A stretch of 64,000 nt of DNA, from NCBI GenBank assembly GCA_964449465.1, contig CAYVBK010000026.1:1-64000 (forward strand), written 5' to 3'. The notes below the pieces were generated by a model. That model saw nothing but the letters and a program-made list of their open reading frames with translations, had not been told where the DNA came from and searched no databases. Every line of letters begins with the position of its first letter. Positions within the stretch are counted from its first letter, which is position 1. This DNA is from CAYRXM01 sp964449465. Its GTDB lineage: Bacteria > Chloroflexota > Anaerolineae > JAFGEY01. This document shows, in pieces, positions 22,324 to 30,421 of this stretch. The translations under genes were made by a program, and so were the position numbers.

Positions 22324-24291
22324 TCACTTCAAATCGGTGTAATCCTGACGGACGACATTTTCGGGGGTAATTTCAAACAGTTCGAGCAACTCGCCGATCA
22401 AGATAGCCTTGCGCATGGCATCTTGAGATGACCAGGTGCGGCTCTTGATCTCGACAAAAAAGCACTCTTGCGGCGGGCGAATGATCTCATCCAGGTTGAT
22501 AAAAAAGAGCGTACCTTTGTAGCGGATGTGATAACGATGGCGATGTTTGATCACTTCGTGCAATGATTGGGGCTGAAAATACTCGGCATAAAAGCGCGGG
22601 CTGCGGTCGGCGCGGCTGGCATAACGGGCGCGGGTCAGCACCACCGAGTTTTCGTATTCCTGCTCGACCACCGGGCCGGTGTAGACCAGGTTATAAATCG
22701 GGGCAACCTGGCTGCCCTCGACAATGACATTGTCTTCGCGGTAACGGATGCGCCCCTGGGTCGGGTCGTCAAAGAGAAAATAGGTGTCGTATTGGTCGCG
22801 CTCCGAGTGACGGGTCACATGAATTTCGGGGTGTTCCAGCAGCGTTTCAATGCGCACATTGTGCGGCAGGCGGGCTTTGACCTGCACCTCGTAGGTTTCC
22901 TCTTGGGCCAGCCCGCCGATGGCCAGGAGCTTGTTCAACACATCCTTTTCGCGGCGCACAAAGAACACATTGATTTTAGCAGCCAGCTTGGCAGCTTGGG
23001 CCAGGGCCGCCGACTCGTCTACGGTCAACAGTTGCCGGTCGCGCATCAACACCCGCCCGTTGACCAGTGTATGGCGTACATCGCTGCTCTTGGTGGCATA
23101 CACCAGGCGCGAATAAATGTTTTGGCCGGTGGTTTCAAAGCGCGGCATGGTGTGAACACGATCCATATCCAACACGGCTATATCGGCGCGTTTGCCCGGC
23201 TCGAGTGAGCCAATCAGGTGATCCATGTGCAACGCTCGCGCCCCCTCGATGGTGGCCATGGCAAAAGCGCGCTGCGCCGGCAACGCGGTCGGATCATTAG
23301 CCAGAGCTTTGGGCAGCAAAGCGGCAATATGCATCTCGCTCCACATGTCCAGATCGTTGTTGCTGGCCGTGCCATCGGTACCCAGCCCGACAGCCAGGCG
23401 GTGTTCCAACATTTGAATCACCGGAGCAAAACCGCTGGCCAGCTTGAGGTTGCTGGTGGGATTGTGCGCAATGCCCACACCGTGCTGGCCAAGAATGTGC
23501 ATGTCTTCGTTGTTGATGTGAACACAGTGCGCCGCCACCACCCTGGCCTGAAACAGCCCCACCTGTTCCAGCCAACGCACTGGCGTGCGGTTTTTCTGCT
23601 CGATGCTCTCCTGCACTTCGAGGGCAGTTTCGGCGATGTGGATCAGCAATGGCACGCCATAACTGGTAGCCAGACGCACCGTTTCCTGCAAAATGTCGGC
23701 GGTGCACATATAGGGCGAATGTGGCGCCGGGGCCGCGGTGATCAGATCGTGGCCCTGCCAGTGATCCAGAAATTCGGCGCAATACCGCAGGCTGGCGTCG
23801 TAACTGGCGGCATCGGGTGTGGGAAAAATCATCACCGTTTGCCCACACACGCCGCGCAGGCCGGCCTCTACCGCCGCCCAGGCAATGTCATCTTCAAAAT
23901 AATACATGTCGGCAAAAGTGGTCACGCCGCCGCGGATCAACTCGGCGCACGAGAGCAGGGTGCCCAGACGGCAAAATTCGGGGTTGACAAAGCGCGATTC
24001 GGTGGGTAAGATATATCCGTGCAGCCATACGTCCAGCCGCAGATCGTCGGCCAGACCGCGCAAAAGGCTCATCGGCATGTGTGTATGTGTGTTGATCAGC
24101 CCCGGCACGATGACCTGATTGGCGCAGTTCCAGGTTTCGTGGGCCTGACAATGGGCCGCCACCTCATCGGCCGGACCAACGGCGACAATGTTGCTACCAC
24201 TCACCGCCACCGCGCCGGGCGCAAACACATGCCGCTCGCTGTCCATCGTCACCACCGCGCCGCCGGTAAGCAAAAGGTCTACCTGCATCAT
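22324..24291 (-). CDS. amidohydrolase (MTA/SAH deaminase-like) fused to a CYTH-like domain
   Basis: A 655-residue two-part protein. Residues about 1-435 are a TRZ/ATZ-type metal-dependent deaminase: GLINTHTHMP (metal ligands HTH), LLIHIAET, VVAAHCVHI, GLGTDGTASNNDLDMW (metal aspartate) and SLEPGKRADIAVLD. Relatives deaminate 5'-methylthioadenosine or S-adenosylhomocysteine. Residues about 445-655 resemble a CYTH (class IV cyclase/thiamine triphosphatase) tunnel: EVQVKARLP in place of the ExExK motif, DQYDTYFLFDD, and FFVEIKSRTWSSQD. The usual length of the deaminase alone is about 430. The start at 24291 has GGAGG 5 bases upstream; ATG at 24288 is equally good. The fusion is unusual and the substrate pair is unknown. 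Confidence 0.75.
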   Translation of the reverse strand: MMQVDLLLTGGAVVTMDSERHVFAPGAVAVSGSNIVAVGPADEVAAHCQAHETWNCANQVIVPGLINTHTHMPMSLLRGLADDLRLDVWLHGYILPTESRFVNPEFCRLGTLLSCAELIRGGVTTFADMYYFEDDIAWAAVEAGLRGVCGQTVMIFPTPDAASYDASLRYCAEFLDHWQGHDLITAAPAPHSPYMCTADILQETVRLATSYGVPLLIHIAETALEVQESIEQKNRTPVRWLEQVGLFQARVVAAHCVHINNEDMHILGQHGVGIAHNPTSNLKLASGFAPVIQMLEHRLAVGLGTDGTASNNDLDMWSEMHIAALLPKALANDPTALPAQRAFAMATIEGARALHMDHLIGSLEPGKRADIAVLDMDRVHTMPRFETTGQNIYSRLVYATKSSDVRHTLVNGRVLMRDRQLLTVDESAALAQAAKLAAKINVFFVRREKDVLNKLLAIGGLAQEETYEVQVKARLPHNVRIETLLEHPEIHVTRHSERDQYDTYFLFDDPTQGRIRYREDNVIVEGSQVAPIYNLVYTGPVVEQEYENSVVLTRARYASRADRSPRFYAEYFQPQSLHEVIKHRHRYHIRYKGTLFFINLDEIIRPPQECFFVEIKSRTWSSQDAMRKAILIGELLELFEITPENVVRQDYTDLK

Positions 24292-24330
24292 GAGGGCCTC
24301 CATCGCTGTGTTTGATCAAATTGTCTCTAC

Positions 24331-24358
24331 ATTATACCATAACCGCATCGGCTGACAA
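24331..24358 (-). promoter_or_regulatory. promoter for the amidohydrolase-ROK operon
   Basis: Reading the minus strand: TTGTCA (24353-24358), 16-bp spacer, TATAAT (24331-24336). Transcription would start near 24324, about 33 bases before the gene. Confidence 0.75.
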
Positions 24359-24359
24359 C

Positions 24360-24388
24360 TTGGCATCTGTGGAAATCTAGGGTAAAAT
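24360..24388 (+). promoter_or_regulatory. promoter for the RmlC-like gene
   Basis: TTGGCA (24360-24365), 17-bp spacer, TAAAAT (24383-24388). Its -35 lies one base from the -35 of the divergent promoter, so the two must compete for RNA polymerase. Confidence 0.7.
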
Positions 24389-24425
24389 AAACCCGACCTT
24401 TCAATTCAGAGGCAGGAGGATTTGG

Positions 24426-24887
24426 ATGATTCAAGACGTCGAAATCAAAGAGTTGGTGATCCGGCCCGACGACCGAGGTATGTTTACCGAGGTGATCAAA
24501 GCCACCGATCCGTTTGTTGAAGAGCATCCCTTTGCACAAATTTCACACACGGTCACATTTCCGGGTGTGATCAAGGCCTTTCACTGGCATAACCATCAAA
24601 CCGATTACTGGTATTGCGTGGCAGGCAGCATCCGTGTGGGTCTGGTAGACCTGCGCGCCGATTCCCCCACGGCCGGGCAGACCATGTCGTTTATCCTGGG
24701 CGAGTGGGGACGGCAGGTGATCAAAATCCCGCCCGGCGTCGCACACGGCTATCAGGTGTTGGGCCATCAGCCGGCCCAGTTGATCTATTATACCACCCGT
24801 CCCTATGACCCTCAGCATCCCGATGAAGAACGCATTGCCTGGGATGATCCTTCTTTGGGGTTTGACTGGACGATCAAAAACCGTTAA
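24426..24887 (+). CDS. dTDP-4-dehydrorhamnose 3,5-epimerase family cupin (RmlC-like)
   Basis: A 153-residue cupin. Conserved blocks are DDRGMFTEVIKATDP (about 15-29), FPGVIKAFHWHNHQTDYWYC (about 45-64, His-rich active-site strand), VGLVDLRADSPT and KIPPGVAHGYQVLG (about 101-114), and the family's closing DDPSLGFDW. RmlC converts a 4-keto-6-deoxy nucleotide sugar in dTDP-rhamnose synthesis. This protein is shorter than typical RmlC (about 180) and the rmlA, B and D genes are absent nearby, so it may act on another 4-keto sugar. AGGAGG lies 7 bases before the ATG. The PBP gene follows after 18 bases. Confidence 0.8.
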   Translation: MIQDVEIKELVIRPDDRGMFTEVIKATDPFVEEHPFAQISHTVTFPGVIKAFHWHNHQTDYWYCVAGSIRVGLVDLRADSPTAGQTMSFILGEWGRQVIKIPPGVAHGYQVLGHQPAQLIYYTTRPYDPQHPDEERIAWDDPSLGFDWTIKNR

Positions 24888-24905
24888 AACAACAAGGTAA
24901 AATAA

Positions 24906-27900
24906 ATGAAAAAAGGTAAACTGGTATTCATTCGCCGCCGGCACGCCGGGCGCGTCCACAAACAAGGCGTGGGGCCCAACCTGGTGTTGCGCCTGTTTGG
25001 CGGGACATTGGGTGTCGTGCTGTCTGCCGTCGTCATTGTCCTGCTGACCGGCGTCGGCACAGCAGCCAGCGTGTGGGCTTATTACACCCGAGACCTGCCC
25101 GACCCCAGCCAGATTCAGGTGGTGGAGCAAGAGTTTGAGACAATCCGCTTTTATGACCGCACCGGTCAGATTTTGATTTACGAGATGGTCAATCCGCTAG
25201 GCGACCGCATCTGGTTGAGCATAGACCAACTGCCCGAGGCGGTAAAATGGGCCACCATCTCGCTCGAAGACCGCGACTTTTACACCAATCCCGGCGTCAA
25301 CATTTCGGGCCTGGGCCGCGCCTTTGTCAGCAATTTGCGCGGCCGGGCAGTGCAAGGCGGCAGCTCGTTGACCCAGCAATTGGTCAAAAATGTGCTGATT
25401 CCGACCGAAGAACGCTACGAAAAATCCTATTCGCGCAAGATCAAAGAAGTGATCCTGGCTCTGGAGGTCACCCGCAAGTTTAGCAAAGATCAAATTTTAG
25501 AGTGGTACCTCAACCTCAACGCCTATGGCAACTTTGCCTATGGCATCGAGTCGGCGGCGCAGGTCTATTTTGGCAAACCGGTGCTCGAACTGACCCTGGC
25601 CGAAATTGCCATGTTGGCGCCCATCCCCCAATACCCCGGCCTGAACCCCATTGACAACTGGGAGTGGGCCAAACTGCGCCAGGAACTCACGCTGGATGCT
25701 ATGGTCGAAACCGGCTATTTGACCCGCGAACAGGCCGACTCGGCCAAAAAACAGGAAATCAAGATTCGCGAGCGCGGCATCACCCAGCGATTTGATGTGA
25801 TCGCCCCGCACTTTTCGCTCTATGCGGCCAGCCAACTCCGCGAACTGGTGGGCGAAGAAGCCGTCACCCGCGGTGGGTTGCAGGTGATCACCACCATTGA
25901 CTTGCAGCTCCAGGCCGCTACCGAAGAAGCCGCCCGCAAGCGCGTGCGCGAATTGACCGAGAACAAGATGGATGTCAACAATGCTGCCGTAGTCAGCATC
26001 CGCCCACGCACTGGCGAAATTTTGGCTATGGTGGGCAGCGTAGACTATTGGAACAAGGACATTGACGGACAGGTGAATGTGGCTCTGGCCGAACGGCAGC
26101 CCGGTTCGTCATTCAAGCCGTTTACCTATGTCACCGCCTTTGCGCAGGGCTATACCCCTGCCACCATGATCCTCGACGTGCGCACCTGCCCCAACCCCAA
26201 CGACCCTTCGTGGTGCCCCGAAAATTACCCCGACCGCGAGGGCAACCGCCCCTATCACGGCCCACAGCGCATCCGCAACGCCCTGGCGCGCTCCTACAAC
26301 ATTCCGGCAGTCAAGGTGATGAAAATGGCCGGCGTCAGCAATGTGATCAAGACCGCCCACGCCATGGGCATCACCACGCTGCGCAAAGACGTAGACTATT
26401 ATGGACTGGCCCTCACCCTGGGCGGCGGCGAAGTCAAGCTGATTGATATGGCCTATGCGTTCAGCGTCTTTGCCAACGGCGGCACCATGTACGGCGTACC
26501 GGTCAGCGAAAGTCGCCGCGAAATGGGCTTTCGCGAACTCAACCCGGTGGCCATCTTGCGTGTGCAAGATCGCGGCGGCAATATCGTCTGGTCGTATGAT
26601 CAGCCTTCATCCAAGCAGGTTCTCGACCCCAAACTGGCCTTTTTGATCAACGACATCATGTCGGACAACAATGCCCGCAGTTGGGTCTTTGGCGTAGACA
26701 ACCCGCTGACCCTGCGCGACCGCCCGGTCGCTGCCAAAACCGGCACCACCGAAGGCTGGCACGATAGCTGGACGGTGGGCTATACGCCGCAGGTGGCCAC
26801 AGCCGTGTGGATGGGCAACACCGATAACCGCCCCATGCGCCAGGTGGCCGGCGCGCTCGGCGCCGCCTATGTGTGGAACGACGTGATGGGCGCCGCCCAC
26901 ATCGGACTGCCTGTCGAAGCATTTACCCGCCCCGACGGCATCGTCGAGCGATACGTTTGCCCGGTCTCTGGATTGCTGGTCAGCCCCGACTGTCCCGGCG
27001 CAGTCAAAGAAGTTTTCATCGCCGGCACCGAGCCGGTGATCACCTGCAACGTGCATCGTTCTTATCTGATCAACAAAGAGACCGGCAAGCTGGCCACCCC
27101 CAGCACCCCACCCGAATTGACCGAACGGCGTACCTACCTGGTGCTGCCCCCCGAAGCCGACGACTGGGTACGCGAGGCCAAAATCCCCCAGCCGCCCACC
27201 GAATACGACGACTCATCCAACCTGCGGCAAGGCGAAGATGTGGCGATTGTCAAGCCGATCATGTTTGGCTATGTGGGACAGGTAGTCGAAATTCTGGGCA
27301 ATGCCCGCAACAATGTCCGCTTTTGGAAGTTGGACTATGGCAGAGGCATCGCCCCCTCGCAATGGGTGCAAATCGGCGGCGACCATCCCTACGAGGTCAA
27401 CGGCACGCTGATGGAGTATTGGGATGTCGGCGGATTGGACGGCCTCTACACCCTGCGTCTGACCGTCGTCGGCCACGATGACTCGGTGCGCCAGGATGTG
27501 ATCCAGGTGACGGTGGACAATGTGCCGCCGATCATCGAAATGATCCACCCCAAGATGGGCGACAAATTTATCAAAGAAGACCATGAGCGGATCAACATCC
27601 AAGCCATGGTCAGAGACAATATCTCGCTGCAACAGGTAGATTTTTATCTGGACGGTCGCAATATCGGCTCATCAACAGTAGCCCCCTACAACAAAGCCTG
27701 GACCATTGTCATGTCGGACACCGTGCCACGTATGGGTGATGAAACTGTGGGCATCACCATCCCCTATACCGACACCAACGGTCAGGTGACACAAAGGTAC
27801 TTTTTGGCCTCCAACACCATCTGGGGCACCCGCCCGATCACCCAGACCGATGGCACGGTCATTCAAGAGCCGTACATCATCTCGCGAGTGCTGTACGATC

Positions 27901-28070
27901 CGCAGACGGGCAGCCTGATCAAGTGGTTTGGCAACGGTATGACCATCATGTACCTGGACAATGAATACACCGAGTCGCACATCATCTTTGCCGAAGCCAT
28001 AGACGCCGCCGGCAACAAGGCACGCAGCAAACCGGTGCGCATCTATGTGCAACACAAGAAAAAAGAATGA
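24906..28070 (+). CDS. class A penicillin-binding protein (PBP1-type)
   Basis: A 1054-residue bifunctional peptidoglycan synthase. One N-terminal membrane anchor spans residues about 30-60. The GT51 glycosyltransferase domain has SLEDRDFYTNPGVNISG (catalytic Glu) and GGSSLTQQLVKN. The transpeptidase domain has the acylating serine in GSSFKPFTY (about 400), SYN at about 462 and KTGTTEGWHDSW at about 615. After about residue 720 comes an extra ~330-residue region of Ig-like beta domains (VDNVPPIIEMIHPKMGD, DFYLDGRNIG), longer than usual for PBP1A and likely wall- or substrate-binding. RBS is weak (AAGGTAAAATAA). The downstream sequence is a tRNA promoter rather than a coding region. Confidence 0.92.
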   Translation: MKKGKLVFIRRRHAGRVHKQGVGPNLVLRLFGGTLGVVLSAVVIVLLTGVGTAASVWAYYTRDLPDPSQIQVVEQEFETIRFYDRTGQILIYEMVNPLGDRIWLSIDQLPEAVKWATISLEDRDFYTNPGVNISGLGRAFVSNLRGRAVQGGSSLTQQLVKNVLIPTEERYEKSYSRKIKEVILALEVTRKFSKDQILEWYLNLNAYGNFAYGIESAAQVYFGKPVLELTLAEIAMLAPIPQYPGLNPIDNWEWAKLRQELTLDAMVETGYLTREQADSAKKQEIKIRERGITQRFDVIAPHFSLYAASQLRELVGEEAVTRGGLQVITTIDLQLQAATEEAARKRVRELTENKMDVNNAAVVSIRPRTGEILAMVGSVDYWNKDIDGQVNVALAERQPGSSFKPFTYVTAFAQGYTPATMILDVRTCPNPNDPSWCPENYPDREGNRPYHGPQRIRNALARSYNIPAVKVMKMAGVSNVIKTAHAMGITTLRKDVDYYGLALTLGGGEVKLIDMAYAFSVFANGGTMYGVPVSESRREMGFRELNPVAILRVQDRGGNIVWSYDQPSSKQVLDPKLAFLINDIMSDNNARSWVFGVDNPLTLRDRPVAAKTGTTEGWHDSWTVGYTPQVATAVWMGNTDNRPMRQVAGALGAAYVWNDVMGAAHIGLPVEAFTRPDGIVERYVCPVSGLLVSPDCPGAVKEVFIAGTEPVITCNVHRSYLINKETGKLATPSTPPELTERRTYLVLPPEADDWVREAKIPQPPTEYDDSSNLRQGEDVAIVKPIMFGYVGQVVEILGNARNNVRFWKLDYGRGIAPSQWVQIGGDHPYEVNGTLMEYWDVGGLDGLYTLRLTVVGHDDSVRQDVIQVTVDNVPPIIEMIHPKMGDKFIKEDHERINIQAMVRDNISLQQVDFYLDGRNIGSSTVAPYNKAWTIVMSDTVPRMGDETVGITIPYTDTNGQVTQRYFLASNTIWGTRPITQTDGTVIQEPYIISRVLYDPQTGSLIKWFGNGMTIMYLDNEYTESHIIFAEAIDAAGNKARSKPVRIYVQHKKKE

Positions 28071-28126
28071 TGCCCGGCAAGAAAACGCCGGTTGAACGCG
28101 TTCAGTAGAACGCCGTCGAAACCAAC

Positions 28127-28155
28127 TTGCCGATGAGCAGATTTCATACTATAAT
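28127..28155 (+). promoter_or_regulatory. tRNA promoter
   Basis: TTGCCG (28127-28132), 17-bp spacer, TATAAT (28150-28155). The start of transcription would be about 28162, just before the mature tRNA 5' end at 28165. Confidence 0.75.
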
Positions 28156-28164
28156 AACGGTTGC

Positions 28165-28237
28165 GGGCCCTTAGCTCAGCGGTTAGAGCAGCGCTCTCAT
28201 AAAGCGCTAGTCGCCGGTTCAAATCCAGCAGGGCCCA
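28165..28237 (+). tRNA. tRNA-Ile (CAU anticodon, lysidine type)
   Basis: A 73-nt cloverleaf with a perfect 7-bp acceptor stem (GGGCCCT/AGGGCCC), D arm GCTC/GAGC, and a perfect 5-bp anticodon stem with loop CTCATAA (anticodon CAT). The T arm GCCGG/CCAGC has one mismatch. CCA is not encoded. The overall sequence (TTAGCTCAGCGGTTAGAGCA, GTCGCCGGTTCAAATCCAGC) closely resembles the E. coli AUA-reading tRNA-Ile2 from memory, rather than initiator or elongator tRNA-Met. It would need TilS to convert C34 to lysidine. Confidence 0.85.
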
Positions 28238-28242
28238 TCACC

Positions 28243-28275
28243 TCGCCGCCGAGACCTCTGGCGGCGATTTTTTTT
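28243..28275 (+). terminator. terminator after tRNA-Ile
   Basis: TCGCCGCC (28243-28250) pairs with GGCGGCGA (28260-28267), with a 9-nt loop followed by eight T. This is a classic rho-independent terminator. Confidence 0.9.
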
Positions 28276-28302
28276 GCCGATGATGTGCGATGGAGAGGAA
28301 AA

Positions 28303-29679
28303 ATGACCAAAAGCGAGTGCGATAAAGAAGCAATATCCGGCGAAGCGGTCTGGCCGCTCTGGCAGCAAATTCAAGCCTTGTGGGGAATTTCCGATCAAGA
28401 AATGGAGGCCGTCAACCAAACCGGCCTCTTGGGAGGGTTGGCGCGATCCGACCCGGTGCTGTTTCGCATGTTTATGGCCGAGCGCAAGCGACAGCAAGAA
28501 ACGCTAGAGCTGATCGCCTCGGAAAACACGGTCAGCATGGATGTGCTGGCAGCACAAGGTTCCATCCTGACCAACAAATACGCCGAAGGCTATCCGGGCA
28601 AACGCTATTATGGCGGATGCTCTTTTGTAGATATTGCCGAGCGGCTGGCAGTCGAGCGGGCCATCCACCTGTTCAGGGCCGATCACGCCAACGTGCAGCC
28701 TCACTCGGGGTCGCAGGCCAACGCCGCCGCTTACCTGGCCTTGCTCCAGCCCGGCGACACCGTGCTTTCGATGAGCCTGGATCACGGAGGACACCTCACG
28801 CACGGTCACAAACTCAATTTCTCCGGCCAGTTGTACCGCTTTGTGCATTATGGCGTAGACCGCATCACCGAGCAAATTGATTACGACCAGGTGCGCGAAC
28901 AGGCCTTGCAGCACCGCCCGCGCCTGCTGCTGGCCGGAGCCAGCGCGTATCCTCGTTTCATTGACTTTGCCCGCATGCGCCAGATCGCCGACGAGGTGGG
29001 GGCCTATTTTATGGTAGACATGGCCCACATCGCCGGGCTGGTAGCCACCGGAACGCACCCATCGCCGGTTCCGTATGCTCATATGGTCACCACCACCACC
29101 CACAAAACCCTGCGCGGGCCGCGCGGAGGCCTGATCTTGTGCGTTCAAGACCTGGCCAAACAAATTGACCGCGCCGTGTTCCCTGGCGTGCAAGGCGGCC
29201 CCTTGATGCACATCATCGCCGCCAAAGCCGTCGCCTTGCGCGAAGCCATGACCCCCGAATTTTTCACCTATACCCGCAACATTGTCAAAAATGCCCAGGC
29301 TTTGGCGCAGGCTTTGCAAGAGGCCGGGGTTCGCATCGTCTCTGGCGGCACCGACAATCACCTGATGCTGGCCGACATGTCCAGCGTGGGACTTGCGGGC
29401 AAAGAGGCCGAATCGGTTTTGGAAACGGCCGGCATCACTGTGAACAAGAACCTGATCCCCTATGACCCCAAACCACCCCTGGTGACCAGCGGCATCCGCA
29501 TCGGCACGCCGGCCGTCACCACGCGCGGCATGGGTGAGCCACAAATGCGCCAGATCGCCGACATGATCGCCCGCCTGCTCCATGCCCCTCGCGATCAAGC
29601 AGTCACCGAGCAGGTCGGTGAGCAGGTGCGCGCCCTGTGCCGGCAATTCCCGGTGCCCATCCTCGACACCAAACGCTAA
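28303..29679 (+). CDS. glyA: serine hydroxymethyltransferase
   Basis: A 458-residue PLP enzyme converting serine and tetrahydrofolate to glycine and 5,10-methylene-tetrahydrofolate, the main source of one-carbon units. Signatures include ELIASENTVSMDVLAAQGS, NKYAEGYPGKRYYGG, the PLP aspartate region MVDMAHIAGLVATG, and TTTTHKTLRGPRGG with the PLP lysine. Typical GlyA is about 415 residues. Here about 40 extra N-terminal residues precede the normal start of the fold, with no close family pattern I recognise. The start at 28303 follows GGAGAGGAAAA; starting later would leave no RBS. FolC, elsewhere in this window, supports the same folate pool. Confidence 0.95.
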   Translation: MTKSECDKEAISGEAVWPLWQQIQALWGISDQEMEAVNQTGLLGGLARSDPVLFRMFMAERKRQQETLELIASENTVSMDVLAAQGSILTNKYAEGYPGKRYYGGCSFVDIAERLAVERAIHLFRADHANVQPHSGSQANAAAYLALLQPGDTVLSMSLDHGGHLTHGHKLNFSGQLYRFVHYGVDRITEQIDYDQVREQALQHRPRLLLAGASAYPRFIDFARMRQIADEVGAYFMVDMAHIAGLVATGTHPSPVPYAHMVTTTTHKTLRGPRGGLILCVQDLAKQIDRAVFPGVQGGPLMHIIAAKAVALREAMTPEFFTYTRNIVKNAQALAQALQEAGVRIVSGGTDNHLMLADMSSVGLAGKEAESVLETAGITVNKNLIPYDPKPPLVTSGIRIGTPAVTTRGMGEPQMRQIADMIARLLHAPRDQAVTEQVGEQVRALCRQFPVPILDTKR

Positions 29680-29693
29680 ACCCGACAAAAAAA

Positions 29694-29721
29694 GGGACGC
29701 AATTTTTTGCGTCCCTTTTTT
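29694..29721 (+). terminator. terminator after glyA
   Basis: GGGACGCAA (29694-29702) pairs with TTGCGTCCC (29707-29715) around a TTTT loop, followed by a T run. Preceding A residues make it potentially bidirectional. Confidence 0.95.
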
Positions 29722-29762
29722 GATCGGACGGCCAGAGCCATCCGGCTCCGACCATCATGATC

Positions 29763-29799
29763 AACAAGAGCCAGAGTTGCCCAGGCTCTGGCTCTTGTT
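29763..29799. repeat. perfect 14-bp inverted repeat
   Basis: AACAAGAGCCAGAG (29763-29776) pairs fully with CTCTGGCTCTTGTT (29786-29799) around a 9-nt loop. No T run follows, so it is not a standard terminator. AAAGGAGGAG follows directly at about 29802, which could be a ribosome binding site without an obvious gene. Confidence 0.8.
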
Positions 29800-29938
29800 C
29801 AAAAGGAGGAGAAGATTGTCTATACTATACCACATACTCACCCAGAAAACTTGACGACCGAAACACGTCTACCATACGTCTGGTCGCCGTTTACCTGACG
29901 ATGAACGGGCCAACACCTACTTGGAAAATCGCCGCCTG

Positions 29939-29993
29939 GTAGGGGCAGGGCTTGCCCCTGCCCCGCCAGGGCGGACGCAAGGCCCGCCCCTAC
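29939..29993. repeat. REP-like palindromic repeat
   Basis: A 55-bp element bounded by GTAGGGGCAGGGCTTGC and GCAAGGCCCGCCCCTAC, near-complementary arms with an internal CCCTGCC/GGGCGG core. Similar GTAGGGGC-type palindromes are dispersed in many Chloroflexota genomes (recollection). Confidence 0.7.
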
Positions 29994-30021
29994 TTGCGCC
30001 GAACTCGAGTTGAGGTATAAT
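29994..30021 (+). promoter_or_regulatory. promoter for the small membrane protein
   Basis: TTGCGC (29994-29999), 16-bp spacer, TATAAT (30016-30021), directly after the palindromic repeat. The ATG is at 30076. Confidence 0.55.
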
Positions 30022-30075
30022 TCAAAATATAGAATTCAATTATGAGCAGATAACCGTACCATTTGGAGGTAAACA

Positions 30076-30312
30076 ATGAAATTCCAGCACAAAGTATTCC
30101 TGATCGGCGGAGTTTTGGGCGCGCTGCTAGGCTTGGCAGCGGCTTTTTTGTTCCTCAAGGCCAACCAGGATCGCATCACCGCTCTGGAGTCCGGCGAAGG
30201 CGATGAGAAATCGGTGCAAGCGCCGGTCAAAATCACCCCGGCCGAAGGCATTTCGGTGGGACTGACAGTGGTCAATCTGCTGAGGCAAATCGTGACCCTG
30301 GGCCAGGCCTGA
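30076..30312 (+). CDS. small single-pass membrane protein
   Basis: A 78-residue protein with one N-terminal transmembrane helix (residues about 7-27, FLIGGVLGALLGLAAAFLFL) followed by a short charged stretch and a mildly hydrophobic end. I do not recognise the family; the layout is like small YtxH-type membrane-proximal proteins. RBS TTGGAGG lies about 8 bases upstream, and a promoter is present, so it is likely a real gene. The next gene, also membrane-anchored, follows after 109 bases containing a hairpin. Confidence 0.7.
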   Translation: MKFQHKVFLIGGVLGALLGLAAAFLFLKANQDRITALESGEGDEKSVQAPVKITPAEGISVGLTVVNLLRQIVTLGQA

Positions 30313-30326
30313 TCTCGAACCGGTAG

Positions 30327-30363
30327 ATGCCTGTCGCCCCAAACAAACAGCGGCGACAGGCAT
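30327..30363. repeat. 12-bp inverted repeat between two membrane-protein genes
   Basis: ATGCCTGTCGCC (30327-30338) pairs with GGCGACAGGCAT (30352-30363) around a 13-nt loop. There is no following T run; it may be an RNA-stabilising or attenuating hairpin. Confidence 0.7.
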
Positions 30364-30421
30364 CCCGGTGCAGGCGTGAATCTCGATTGTCTTACAACAG
30401 TCTTGGGGAGCGGCGCGGCAA

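Larger units (their letters stand above)
29722..30075. other. 354-bp gene-free region with hairpins and a promoter
   Basis: No convincing gene. A short frame starting at 29757 runs through the hairpin and lacks recognisable features. The region contains a perfect 14-bp hairpin (29763-29799), a G/C palindrome (29939-29993) and a promoter (29994-30021) for the small membrane protein. The remainder (about 29800-29935) shows nothing I can name. Confidence 0.7.

Noticed and set aside
28165..28237. tRNA-Met from the CAU anticodon
   Set aside because: Acceptor, D and T arms match the AUA-reading tRNA-Ile2 pattern closely, and the initiator features are absent.
28504..29688. 394-residue minus-strand frame over glyA
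   Set aside because: It is the complement of a well-conserved GlyA; composition is typical of antisense GC-rich frames.
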